From Sulfuricurvum sp. IAE1 (lineage in GTDB: Bacteria > Campylobacterota > Campylobacteria > Campylobacterales > Sulfurimonadaceae), in contig CAMBHX010000047.1 of NCBI GenBank assembly GCA_945867285.1, forward strand, positions 1-11,550: DNA of 11,550 nucleotides, in the 5' to 3' direction. Shown piece after piece: positions 1 to 6,137 of this stretch. Both the position numbers and the translations under genes were made by a program. The first letter of the stretch is position 1, and the number at the start of each line of letters is the position of its first letter. The notes below the pieces were generated by a model that was given only the letters and a program-made list of their open reading frames with translations, did no database searches and had not been told where the DNA came from.

Positions 1-476
1 GTAGAAATTAGGGTGTCTGTACCGCTCAAAGAGAGTGTTAGGGTGGAATGCAGCCCAAGTGTTTCGATAGAAGTAAGGGTGCAGGGGAGTTGATTACGTG
101 CGCTGGTAGTAAGAAAGGTACGACTTAAAATCCGAGCAAGATGCTCGGGATCGCTTCCAGCTTCTGAAAAGCGGTCGATAAATTGACGATGGAGCTCCCC
201 CAAACGGTGAAAAGTGGCAATGAGCTCACGTGCATAGGGGGTAAGCTTTGTCCCACCACCACCACGCCCTCCAGTAGTTCGTTCGATGAGGGGGAAATCA
301 GCCAGCGCATTCATCCCATTGATTCGCTCCCAAGCGGCCTTATAACTCATTTTCATCTCTTTGGCAGCAGCATTAATAGAGCCAGTTGCATCGATGTGTT
401 CCAGTAGCTCAACACGTCCAGCACCTAAAAAGCTCTGCTGTTGCTTGGTGAGCCAAAAACGTCCGTCAATTTGCAT
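1..476 (-). CDS. modE: ModE-type molybdate-responsive transcriptional regulator (partial, 3' end outside window)
   Basis: The gene starts at the ATG at 476-474 and runs off the left edge; 158 residues are visible. Residues about 18-60 form a LysR-like winged helix-turn-helix (GSINAAAKEMKMSYKAAW), followed by a glycine-rich wing (TTGGRGGGGTKLT, about 67-79) that is typical of ModE. From about residue 124 the sequence TSARNQLPCTLTSIE begins a TOBE/Mop-type molybdate-binding domain, cut after about 35 residues. ModE proteins of this family sense molybdate and control molybdate uptake and molybdoenzyme genes; the target genes are not in view. The start overlaps the stop of the upstream gene by 11 bp, which suggests translational coupling; only a weak purine-rich GAAGAA precedes the ATG. 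Some Campylobacterota ModE proteins are said to lack the TOBE part, so its presence here is worth noting. Family assignment is firm; full length cannot be judged. Confidence 0.93.
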   Translation of the reverse strand, partial: MQIDGRFWLTKQQQSFLGAGRVELLEHIDATGSINAAAKEMKMSYKAAWERINGMNALADFPLIERTTGGRGGGGTKLTPYARELIATFHRLGELHRQFIDRFSEAGSDPEHLARILSRTFLTTSARNQLPCTLTSIETLGLHSTLTLSLSGTDTLIS

Positions 477-993
477 CGGTTTCTTCGGCTGGGATTTCTT
501 TTGGTGTGAAGTTGAGGAATTTCTTGACTACAGCCACAGGACAAAAGAAAATGGTTTCAAATATTGGGTTCATAACGGTGGTATTATCATCAATAATATC
601 AAATGCTTTAAATCCAAATCCGCTTCCATCCGTTTCTTTATCCATGGTGACGACAAATCCTAATGGAGAAAGTGTTTTGAGCATATTAGCGACGTTTTTA
701 TATGTCTTATCACTCGCTGGTGCCATTAGGTTGCTGTTTTCTTTGGTTCGAATATTGAGGCGAGTATTCAAAAGAGCTAGTGTGTCACGATGGATAGTTT
801 TATTCCATCGAACGATGCCGTTAGAGAAGCGAACATTGGCAGTTTTGGAGATAAGTGCATTGGGAGAAGTGTGACGAATGGTCTCCAAGAGTTTTAAAAA
901 TGAATTTTTCCCACCCATAGCATTAGCGTAGATGAGAAGCTGGTCTCTAAGGAGGGTTTTTTGATCAATATCAAGATGATGAAGATGGCACAT
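466..993 (-). CDS. Conserved-looking hypothetical protein, 175 aa, coupled to modE
   Basis: I do not recognise this protein. It is 175 residues, apparently soluble, without a signal peptide or membrane segment. The N-terminus is His-rich (MCHLHHLDID), and later sections are mixed alpha/beta in character, with a glycine-rich stretch DGSGFGF at about 122-128 and an acidic C-terminal tail. The ATG at 993-991 is preceded by AAAGG about 9 bases upstream, and a TATAAT box lies at 1030-1035, so this is a plausible first gene of a two-gene unit with modE. The stop lies 11 bp inside the start of modE, in a different frame. The tight link suggests a role connected with molybdate or with a molybdenum-dependent process, but that is inference from position only. 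Several long frames lie on the opposite strand, none with a recognisable product. Confidence 0.75.
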   Translation of the reverse strand: MCHLHHLDIDQKTLLRDQLLIYANAMGGKNSFLKLLETIRHTSPNALISKTANVRFSNGIVRWNKTIHRDTLALLNTRLNIRTKENSNLMAPASDKTYKNVANMLKTLSPLGFVVTMDKETDGSGFGFKAFDIIDDNTTVMNPIFETIFFCPVAVVKKFLNFTPKEIPAEETDAN

Positions 994-1029
994 TAGTATA
1001 GCCTTTGTGATGTGACTTTGGATAGATTG

Positions 1030-1035
1030 ATTATA
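1030..1035 (-). promoter_or_regulatory. Candidate -10 box for the hypothetical protein-modE unit
   Basis: The minus strand reads a perfect TATAAT here, 36 bases before the ATG at 993, in the 71-bp gap after aroE. No good -35 hexamer is seen 17 bases upstream; housekeeping promoters of Campylobacterota typically have a strong -10 and a poorly conserved -35, so this is not disqualifying. No convincing terminator follows aroE, so read-through from the long operon is also possible. Confidence 0.5.
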
Positions 1036-1064
1036 CCGTTTGAACCCTAAGAAGCTCGTTGATT

Positions 1065-1856
1065 TTAAAATAAAAAACTTTTATGCATAATAGGATGAAT
1101 CACATCTGTTGATATTGCACCATGTAAAAAAAGATAATTAGCTAAAACTCCTTGCTCCAAGAGCATATCTGAACCATCTTTATAGGGAATATTCGCTTTT
1201 TTGACATAGGCTAAAAAGGGCGTCTCTTTTCCATAAATAACGTCGATAGCACATTGTGCTGTTTGTAATAATGAAGTGAGTATTGGTATAGGAACGGGCA
1301 GATTGTCATCACCAAGTCCAGCAGAAGTAGTATTAATGATGAGGTCATACTCCTCACATGAAAAGTTTTCCCACGTATAAGTTAAAAAGTCATTTTTGGT
1401 AAAATATTCCAGTCTACTTGTGGAACGATTGAGGATAGTGGGATTGATGCCATTTTGTCGTAAAACCAGCCCCAAAGCTCGTGCCGTACCCCCAGCCCCT
1501 AAAATAAGAGCAGTTTTAACTTCCCCAAACGAGTGAAGTGCTGCTATAAATCCATCAGCATCGGTGTTATAGCCAATAAGTTTACCATCTTCATTGACAA
1601 TAGTATTGACTGCACCTATAGATTTGGCAATCCCACGAACTTCATCGCATGCCAAAAAAGCAGCTTCTTTGTGCGGGACAGTAATATTAGCCCCCTTAAG
1701 ATTTTTGTCAAAAAAAGTTTGGCGTAATTTTGAACCATCCACGAGATGAGTTCGAGTATAGCACGCATCAATAGTAAGTGTATTGAAAACATGATTGTGC
1801 ATCAAAGGTGATCGTGAATGAGCAACAGGATCACCGAAAATAGTAAAAATATCCAT
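1065..1856 (-). CDS. aroE: Shikimate dehydrogenase (NADP-dependent)
   Basis: The product (263 aa, normal length) reduces 3-dehydroshikimate to shikimate with NADPH in the cytoplasmic shikimate pathway. Visible hallmarks in order: the substrate-binding SRS at 14-16; NITVPHK with the catalytic lysine at about 63; GYNTDADG with the catalytic aspartate at about 99; the nucleotide-binding glycine motif GAGGTA at 120-125; and NRS at 143-145, which in this family reads the NADP phosphate. The ATG shares its A with the TAA of trpE (TAATG, 1-bp overlap), so the two are almost certainly translated in coupling. It is the last gene of the long minus-strand string. In C. jejuni, as I recall, aroE follows the SPOR gene directly; here trpE sits between them. 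Confidence 0.97.
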   Translation of the reverse strand: MDIFTIFGDPVAHSRSPLMHNHVFNTLTIDACYTRTHLVDGSKLRQTFFDKNLKGANITVPHKEAAFLACDEVRGIAKSIGAVNTIVNEDGKLIGYNTDADGFIAALHSFGEVKTALILGAGGTARALGLVLRQNGINPTILNRSTSRLEYFTKNDFLTYTWENFSCEEYDLIINTTSAGLGDDNLPVPIPILTSLLQTAQCAIDVIYGKETPFLAYVKKANIPYKDGSDMLLEQGVLANYLFLHGAISTDVIHPIMHKSFLF

Positions 1857-3268
1857 TATCGTGGATTAATTAAATCGTCAATAGTGCTCGTAAGGGCACC
1901 AAGTTTGTTAGTAACTTCGAGATATTCCAGTTCATGAACGGAATCGGCGACAATTCCAGCTCCTGCTTGAAGGATAATTTTATCTTCCTTGATGAGGGCA
2001 GTTCGAATAGTGATAGCACTGTCCATATTGCCATCAAAACCAAAATAACCGATTGTACCGCTATAAAAACTACGTTTTACTTTTTCAAATTGTGCAATGA
2101 GCTCCATCGAGCGTATTTTAGGAGCACCTGTCATAGTTCCTGCGGTAAAAGTAGCGGCAAGAAGATCAAACATATCTTTATCCTCTCGTAAAACTGCATG
2201 GACATCTGAGACGATATGCATAACATGTGAATATCTCTCAACGTGCATCATGTCCTCAACTCGTACAGTTCCTGTTTTGGCTACTCGTCCAACATCATTA
2301 CGTCCCAAATCAATAAGCATCAAATGCTCTGAGAGTTCTTTAGGATCATTTAGGAGTTCATTTTCAAGCTCTAAATCACGGCTGTTACTTCCACCACGTT
2401 TGCGTGTACCTGCGATAGGACGAAGTAATATGTCTCCATCATTTAGACGTACCATGACTTCAGGAGAACTCCCTACGATGCTAAAATCACCGTATTCCAT
2501 GAGATACATATAGGGTGATGGATTTTTGATACGTAATACACGATAAAAACTCAAAGGATCAATTTGGGCATGACGGATATAGCGGTTGGTCATAAGGATT
2601 TGAAAAACATCACCACTTTTTATCATCTCTTTAGAGGCATCAATCATGGAGAAAAAATGCTCTTTAGTATGAATGAAATCTCCCCCCTGATCATTTTTGA
2701 TAGGGGAAAGAGGTGTATAATGATAGAGTGATTTGAGTGTGTTTTCGATACTTAAAAACTTATCTTGAAACTCTGATAGAGCACTTATAAGAGTTATAGT
2801 TGAGTATTTGTGAGAAACAACGGCAACCAGTTTGGGCAGAATCAAATCCATATCAGGAATAGCGGTTTGGTCTTCCAAATCAACCATCGATTTTTCTAAA
2901 ACACTTTCAAAAACATTAACCATATCATAGCCAATATATCCAATAAAACCATCAATATATCCTACGTCCAGTTCTTTGGCGTGAGTTTGATATGCTTTAA
3001 AATCAATTTTTTGATAGTAGCTCTTTAAAAATTCAAAAGGAGATTGTTCTAATATATTAACTGTATGATTGGCATCTGTATAGAGCGTTGTTTTCTTATC
3101 GTACGTTAGACGTTCACGAGCTCCCAAGGCAACGATAGTATAGTTGCCATTACTGTTTCCAGCACTTTCGAGCAAGAATGATATTTCGCCAGGAAAGAGA
3201 TTTTTGAGCTTTTCATAAACGGCGATAGGTGCGAACTGGTCGAGCGTAAAACGGTGAGAGTGAATCAC
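1856..3268 (-). CDS. trpE: Anthranilate synthase component I
   Basis: The product (470 aa) converts chorismate to anthranilate, using ammonia delivered by a TrpG amidotransferase subunit that is not in this window. Features: LLES at 32-35 and NPSPYMY at 249-255, the elements that form the tryptophan feedback site in TrpE; PIAGT at 284-288, where the alanine distinguishes anthranilate synthase from aminodeoxychorismate synthase PabB (lysine); SEHLMLIDLGRND at 313-324 and GAPK at 381-384 in the chorismate/Mg site; and QAGAGIVADS near the C-terminus. The start is GTG at 3268-3266, one base after the TAA of the SPOR gene. It is supported by an AAGGGA ribosome-binding site inside the end of that gene and by the family-typical N-terminus; an ATG two bases earlier runs straight into TGA. 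It overlaps aroE by 1 bp. Feedback inhibition by tryptophan is inferred from the motifs. Confidence 0.96.
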   Translation of the reverse strand: MIHSHRFTLDQFAPIAVYEKLKNLFPGEISFLLESAGNSNGNYTIVALGARERLTYDKKTTLYTDANHTVNILEQSPFEFLKSYYQKIDFKAYQTHAKELDVGYIDGFIGYIGYDMVNVFESVLEKSMVDLEDQTAIPDMDLILPKLVAVVSHKYSTITLISALSEFQDKFLSIENTLKSLYHYTPLSPIKNDQGGDFIHTKEHFFSMIDASKEMIKSGDVFQILMTNRYIRHAQIDPLSFYRVLRIKNPSPYMYLMEYGDFSIVGSSPEVMVRLNDGDILLRPIAGTRKRGGSNSRDLELENELLNDPKELSEHLMLIDLGRNDVGRVAKTGTVRVEDMMHVERYSHVMHIVSDVHAVLREDKDMFDLLAATFTAGTMTGAPKIRSMELIAQFEKVKRSFYSGTIGYFGFDGNMDSAITIRTALIKEDKIILQAGAGIVADSVHELEYLEVTNKLGALTSTIDDLINPR

Positions 3269-3269
3269 A

Positions 3270-4139
3270 TTATCCCTTTATCTTGAACGCTTTAGCTTCG
3301 ATATTTTTTCGAATATTACTCATTGCATCTTGAGTTGCCTTGTCGCCTTGGAAAGGTCCTACTAAAATTTTAGTAGTATCACCTTTTTTTTGAGAAGTAT
3401 ATTTCAAACCACTTGCATTTAGACGATCAATCAGTGCTTTGTCCGGTTCTGTGGAAAAAGAGCCTACTTGGATGAGATATGTAGTTCCAGTATCAGTGGT
3501 TGATGGCGTTTGAGCTTTTGTATCTACAGGTTTTTGAGTGTTTACAGGAATTGTTTTCGTAGAAGTAGCTGGTTTTGGCTGTGTTACTTTTTTTGTTTGA
3601 GGTGTAATAGAAGCTGCTTGCACTTTCTTTGGCTCAGTTTTTTTGGCAATTGTGGGTTGTGTAATACTCTTTTGTGGTACAGCAGGAACTACTTTTTGGA
3701 CAACAGGAGATACTATAGGTGCAACGACAACAGGAGCTTGAGTACTTTGTACTGGGCTTGTTGGTTGCGTAACTGTTTTAGTGACTGTTGTCGCTGGAAC
3801 GACTCCTTGAACAGAAGGGGCATTTTGAAGCGACTCTTCTTTGATTTTCTGAGCTACTTGATCAAGATTTTGTTCACCTATACTCCCATTACCTTCTTGG
3901 ATAACTTCAACAGGCTCAAATAAAGGATCACTGATGACTTCAGTAGGGGCACTAGGCTCTGGCGGTAATATTGCTTGAGGCGATTTTTGTACTTCGTCAT
4001 TTTTAAGTGAACTCATAATGACTAAAACAATAATAAGAATTAGGGTGAGTGCCGCAATCGCTAGAAGAAGTTTTTTACTTCCATTTCCACTACCACCCTT
4101 ATTGAGGATGATGTCGTTGAGTTCGTTTTTTTCTTCCAT
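3270..4139 (-). CDS. Membrane-anchored SPOR-domain protein
   Basis: The product (289 aa) has a short cytoplasmic N-terminus (about 1-21), one transmembrane segment (about 23-44, KKLLLAIAALTLILIIVLVI), a long Pro/Thr/Val/Lys/Gln-rich low-complexity linker (about 50-215), and a C-terminal SPOR domain (about 218-289, starting TTYLIQVGSF). SPOR domains bind denuded glycan strands in septal peptidoglycan, so a bitopic inner-membrane protein reaching into the periplasm, acting in envelope or division processes, is likely. The frame stays open upstream to an ATG at 4205, but the start at 4139 is chosen: it has an AAGGAG site 5-6 bases ahead and avoids overlapping the DUF1882 gene, whose stop is 16 bases upstream. 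A gene of this type follows DUF1882 in Campylobacter and Helicobacter. Exact cellular role unknown. Confidence 0.9.
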   Translation of the reverse strand: MEEKNELNDIILNKGGSGNGSKKLLLAIAALTLILIIVLVIMSSLKNDEVQKSPQAILPPEPSAPTEVISDPLFEPVEVIQEGNGSIGEQNLDQVAQKIKEESLQNAPSVQGVVPATTVTKTVTQPTSPVQSTQAPVVVAPIVSPVVQKVVPAVPQKSITQPTIAKKTEPKKVQAASITPQTKKVTQPKPATSTKTIPVNTQKPVDTKAQTPSTTDTGTTYLIQVGSFSTEPDKALIDRLNASGLKYTSQKKGDTTKILVGPFQGDKATQDAMSNIRKNIEAKAFKIKG

Positions 4140-4155
4140 TTCTTCTCCTTTTTTC

Positions 4156-4698
4156 TTACAAGTGCTTTGACCACGAAGCACCACGCTCTTTTGCGTAAAC
4201 TTCATAAGGCAGGTTCAATATATTATACTCGCTTGGTAAATCATCCGCAGGAAACATTCTCCATTGTTTGGGTTGCTTGGCTGCAAGCTTTAAGGAGAGC
4301 ATTTTACCTAATTGTATCGCTTCTTGAAGCGTTGTATGGCCTTTGTGGATATAAACATGTAAATGTCCTGGGGTTTTAGTCTCAAAAGCGGTAAAATTGA
4401 TAAAACCTTCTTCTCGTAGCAATAACTGCGCTTTATGATAAAAGCGTTGAGTATCGGTTCCATTGTAGTCAATAACAATATTTTCTACCTTACCAAACTG
4501 ATTTATTAGAGAATGAGCAATCGTAATTTGTTTTTTGAGATGTTGGTCGATCAGCGTTTGAGTTATGGGCTTGGAAACTTTTTCGTATTTGTTGAAGAGT
4601 GTACGCCCCTTAAACTCTATTTTATCGACAGTCGTATCATGTTTGAGCCAATGATGGTCACTAACCATTTTGATGAGTTTTATATCCATGGAGGTCAT
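4156..4698 (-). CDS. DUF1882-family protein of unknown function
   Basis: The product (180 aa) matches, from memory, the DUF1882 family confined to Campylobacterota and found between glyA and a SPOR gene (HP0184 of H. pylori, near Cj0403 of C. jejuni). The N-terminus MTSMDIKLIKMVSDHHWLKH and the following IEFKGRTLFNKYEKV are typical. A second half contains NIVIDYNG (73-80), KTPGHLHVYI (108-117), WRMFPADDLP (146-155) and EYNILNLPYEVY (157-168). It is soluble with no signal peptide. The frame stays open to 4815, but that extension lies in the intergenic repeat; the ATG at 4698 has an AAGGAA site at suitable spacing. A second ATG three codons on (4689) would be too far from it. No function is established to my knowledge; see findings for a fold hypothesis. 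Confidence 0.88.
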   Translation of the reverse strand: MTSMDIKLIKMVSDHHWLKHDTTVDKIEFKGRTLFNKYEKVSKPITQTLIDQHLKKQITIAHSLINQFGKVENIVIDYNGTDTQRFYHKAQLLLREEGFINFTAFETKTPGHLHVYIHKGHTTLQEAIQLGKMLSLKLAAKQPKQWRMFPADDLPSEYNILNLPYEVYAKERGASWSKHL

Positions 4699-4730
4699 GG
4701 GCACTTTCCTTTTTATTAATGTTAGACACT

Positions 4731-4864
4731 GAAACGAACCCGTCCGTTTCAGAGGCAAGGACGCACACTCTGATGCTTTGCATAACAGTGCGAGTTCCAA
4801 AGCTATAAAAGCCAAGCAATTCGCTTTTAAGTACGCTTTTCATTTTGCAATTCCCTAAAGCTAC
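4731..4864 (-). repeat. Structured intergenic repeat, copy A (long form)
   Basis: This fills most of the 191-bp gap between glyA and the DUF1882 gene. The core at 4732-4761 matches 26 of 30 bases of the core of copy B, and the outer block at 4844-4864 matches 18 of 21 bases of the outer block of B; all three mismatches in the outer block are transitions. Here 82 bp separate the two blocks, against 9 bp in B. That extra DNA contains a second, degenerate TTTGCA...AAAGCTA unit (4777-4805) and a stem-loop (CGCAC at 4762-4766 with GTGCG at 4788-4792, inner ATGC-TTT-GCAT at 4773-4783). Read on the minus strand, the core folds as GAAACGGAC/GTTCGTTTC with a G-U pair; on the plus strand the same position is an A-C mismatch, so a minus-strand transcript would be the better-paired form. 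I see no terminal inverted repeats or target duplication. Confidence 0.75.
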
Positions 4865-4889
4865 GAAAAGTAAACTTTTTGAGAATTTC

Positions 4890-6137
4890 TTAATATGTTG
4901 ATTGTTTGTAGATGACAAATCCACGTGCTAATGTTTTGAGCTCTTCTTTGATTGCTTTTTGTTTGTCAAGATTTTCAATATCATCCAAAACGTCAGCTAT
5001 CTTATTGGCAATGAATTCAAACTCTTTTTCTTTCATGCCTCGTGAAGTGAGTGCTGGACTACCTATACGTATACCTGAAGTAACAAAGGGAGAACGGGTT
5101 TCCCCTGGTACAGTATTTTTGTTAACAGTGATTCCAGCATTACCTAAAGCCGCATCAGCTTCTTTTCCACTAAAAGGCTTGTTGAGAAATGAAACAAGTA
5201 CAAGATGATTGTCAGTCCCACCACTCACGATATCATAACCACGTTTGATTAAAACTTCACCTAGGATTTTTGCATTTGATTTGACTTGTTTTGCATAAAC
5301 TTTCCATTCTGGTGAGAGATTGTATTTAAAACCAACTGCTTTTGCAGCGATTACATGTACTAATGGTCCGCCTTGAAGTGCTGGGAAGATCGCTGAGTTG
5401 ATTTTTTTGGCAATATCTTCATCGTTAGTCATAATCATACCACCACGAGGTCCTGCAAGAGTTTTATGAGTCGTGGTTGTTACGATGTGTGCATGTGGGA
5501 ATGGGCTCGGGTGTTCACCTGCACAGACTAATCCAGCAATGTGAGCAATATCTGCAAATAGAAGAGCACCTACAGCGTCAGCAATTTCACGGAATTTTGC
5601 AAAATCAATTTCACGAGCGTAGGCAGATGCGCCACAGATGATAATTTTCGGTTGCACGATTTTGGCAATATCCAAAACACGGTCGTAGTTGATACGACCA
5701 TCAAGTTCAACACCATACGAAAAACTATGGTAGTTTTTGCCTGAAAAACTTACTTTTGATCCATGAGTTAAGTGACCACCATGACTCAAATCCATACCTA
5801 AAAGTTTATCACCTGCTTGAAGTAATGCAGCATAGACAGCACCATTAGCAGATGAGCCAGAGTGAGGCTGGACGTTAGCATAGTTACATCCAAAAAGTTC
5901 ACATGCACGGTCAATAGCGAGCTGCTCAACACCATCTGCATATTCACATCCACCATAATAGCGTTTAGCTGGGTACCCTTCAGCATATTTATTGGTAAAA
6001 ACGGAACCCATAGCTTCCATAACGGCAGGCAATGTAAAATTTTCAGACGCAATCATCTCTAAATGGTCAGTCTGACGTTCTAGCTCTTGTTCGCATAGGG
6101 TATAAATCTCGTTATCATATTCTTTGAGGAAGCTCAT
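4890..6137 (-). CDS. glyA: Serine hydroxymethyltransferase
   Basis: The product (415 aa, usual length) is a PLP enzyme that interconverts serine and glycine while charging tetrahydrofolate with a one-carbon unit. Visible hallmarks: MIASENF at 28-34; YAEGYPAKRYYGG at 51-63; QPHSGSSANGAVY at 90-102; the PLP-binding region FADIAHIAG at 194-202; and TTTTHKTLAGPRGG at 220-233, with the Schiff-base lysine at about 225. The ATG overlaps the lysS stop by 4 bp (ATGA, 6134-6137), and an AAGGAG site lies inside the 3' end of lysS, so translation is coupled. lysS-glyA adjacency is conserved in Campylobacterota. Downstream there is only a weak 6-bp AT-rich hairpin (4866-4879) that I do not call a terminator. 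Transcription may therefore continue into the repeat and DUF1882. Confidence 0.98.
   Translation of the reverse strand: MSFLKEYDNEIYTLCEQELERQTDHLEMIASENFTLPAVMEAMGSVFTNKYAEGYPAKRYYGGCEYADGVEQLAIDRACELFGCNYANVQPHSGSSANGAVYAALLQAGDKLLGMDLSHGGHLTHGSKVSFSGKNYHSFSYGVELDGRINYDRVLDIAKIVQPKIIICGASAYAREIDFAKFREIADAVGALLFADIAHIAGLVCAGEHPSPFPHAHIVTTTTHKTLAGPRGGMIMTNDEDIAKKINSAIFPALQGGPLVHVIAAKAVGFKYNLSPEWKVYAKQVKSNAKILGEVLIKRGYDIVSGGTDNHLVLVSFLNKPFSGKEADAALGNAGITVNKNTVPGETRSPFVTSGIRIGSPALTSRGMKEKEFEFIANKIADVLDDIENLDKQKAIKEELKTLARGFVIYKQSTY

Noticed and set aside
506..874. Plus-strand 122-codon frame with hydrophobic stretches opposite the 175-residue gene
   Set aside because: No ribosome-binding site, no recognisable product and fully antisense to a better-supported gene that overlaps modE in operon fashion.
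3270..4205. Longer 311-residue version of the SPOR protein
   Set aside because: The extra 22 residues overlap the DUF1882 gene and lack a ribosome-binding site, while the ATG at 4139 has a strong AAGGAG.
4721..4727. GTTAGAC, which fits the GTTRRRY core of an integron attC site
   Set aside because: No partner RYYYAAC at a suitable distance, no second core pair and no integrase; a 7-base match of this degeneracy is expected by chance.
4156..4815. Longer 219-residue version of the DUF1882 protein
   Set aside because: The added segment is a translation of the repeat element; the ATG at 4698 is preceded by AAGGAA and gives the family-typical N-terminus.
4866..4879. Possible terminator after glyA (AAAAGT/ACTTTT hairpin)
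   Set aside because: Only six AT-rich pairs with a two-base loop and no GC-rich stem; too weak to call, and genes downstream run in the same direction.
4661..4924. Minus-strand 87-codon open frame spanning the glyA-DUF1882 gap, containing a phrase like LASETDGFV
   Set aside because: It overlaps the ends of both neighbouring genes and consists mainly of the intergenic repeat. Copy B also encodes a similar phrase (LAIETDLFV) on its minus strand, but with no comparable start or flanks. The open frame is best explained as a by-product of the repeat.
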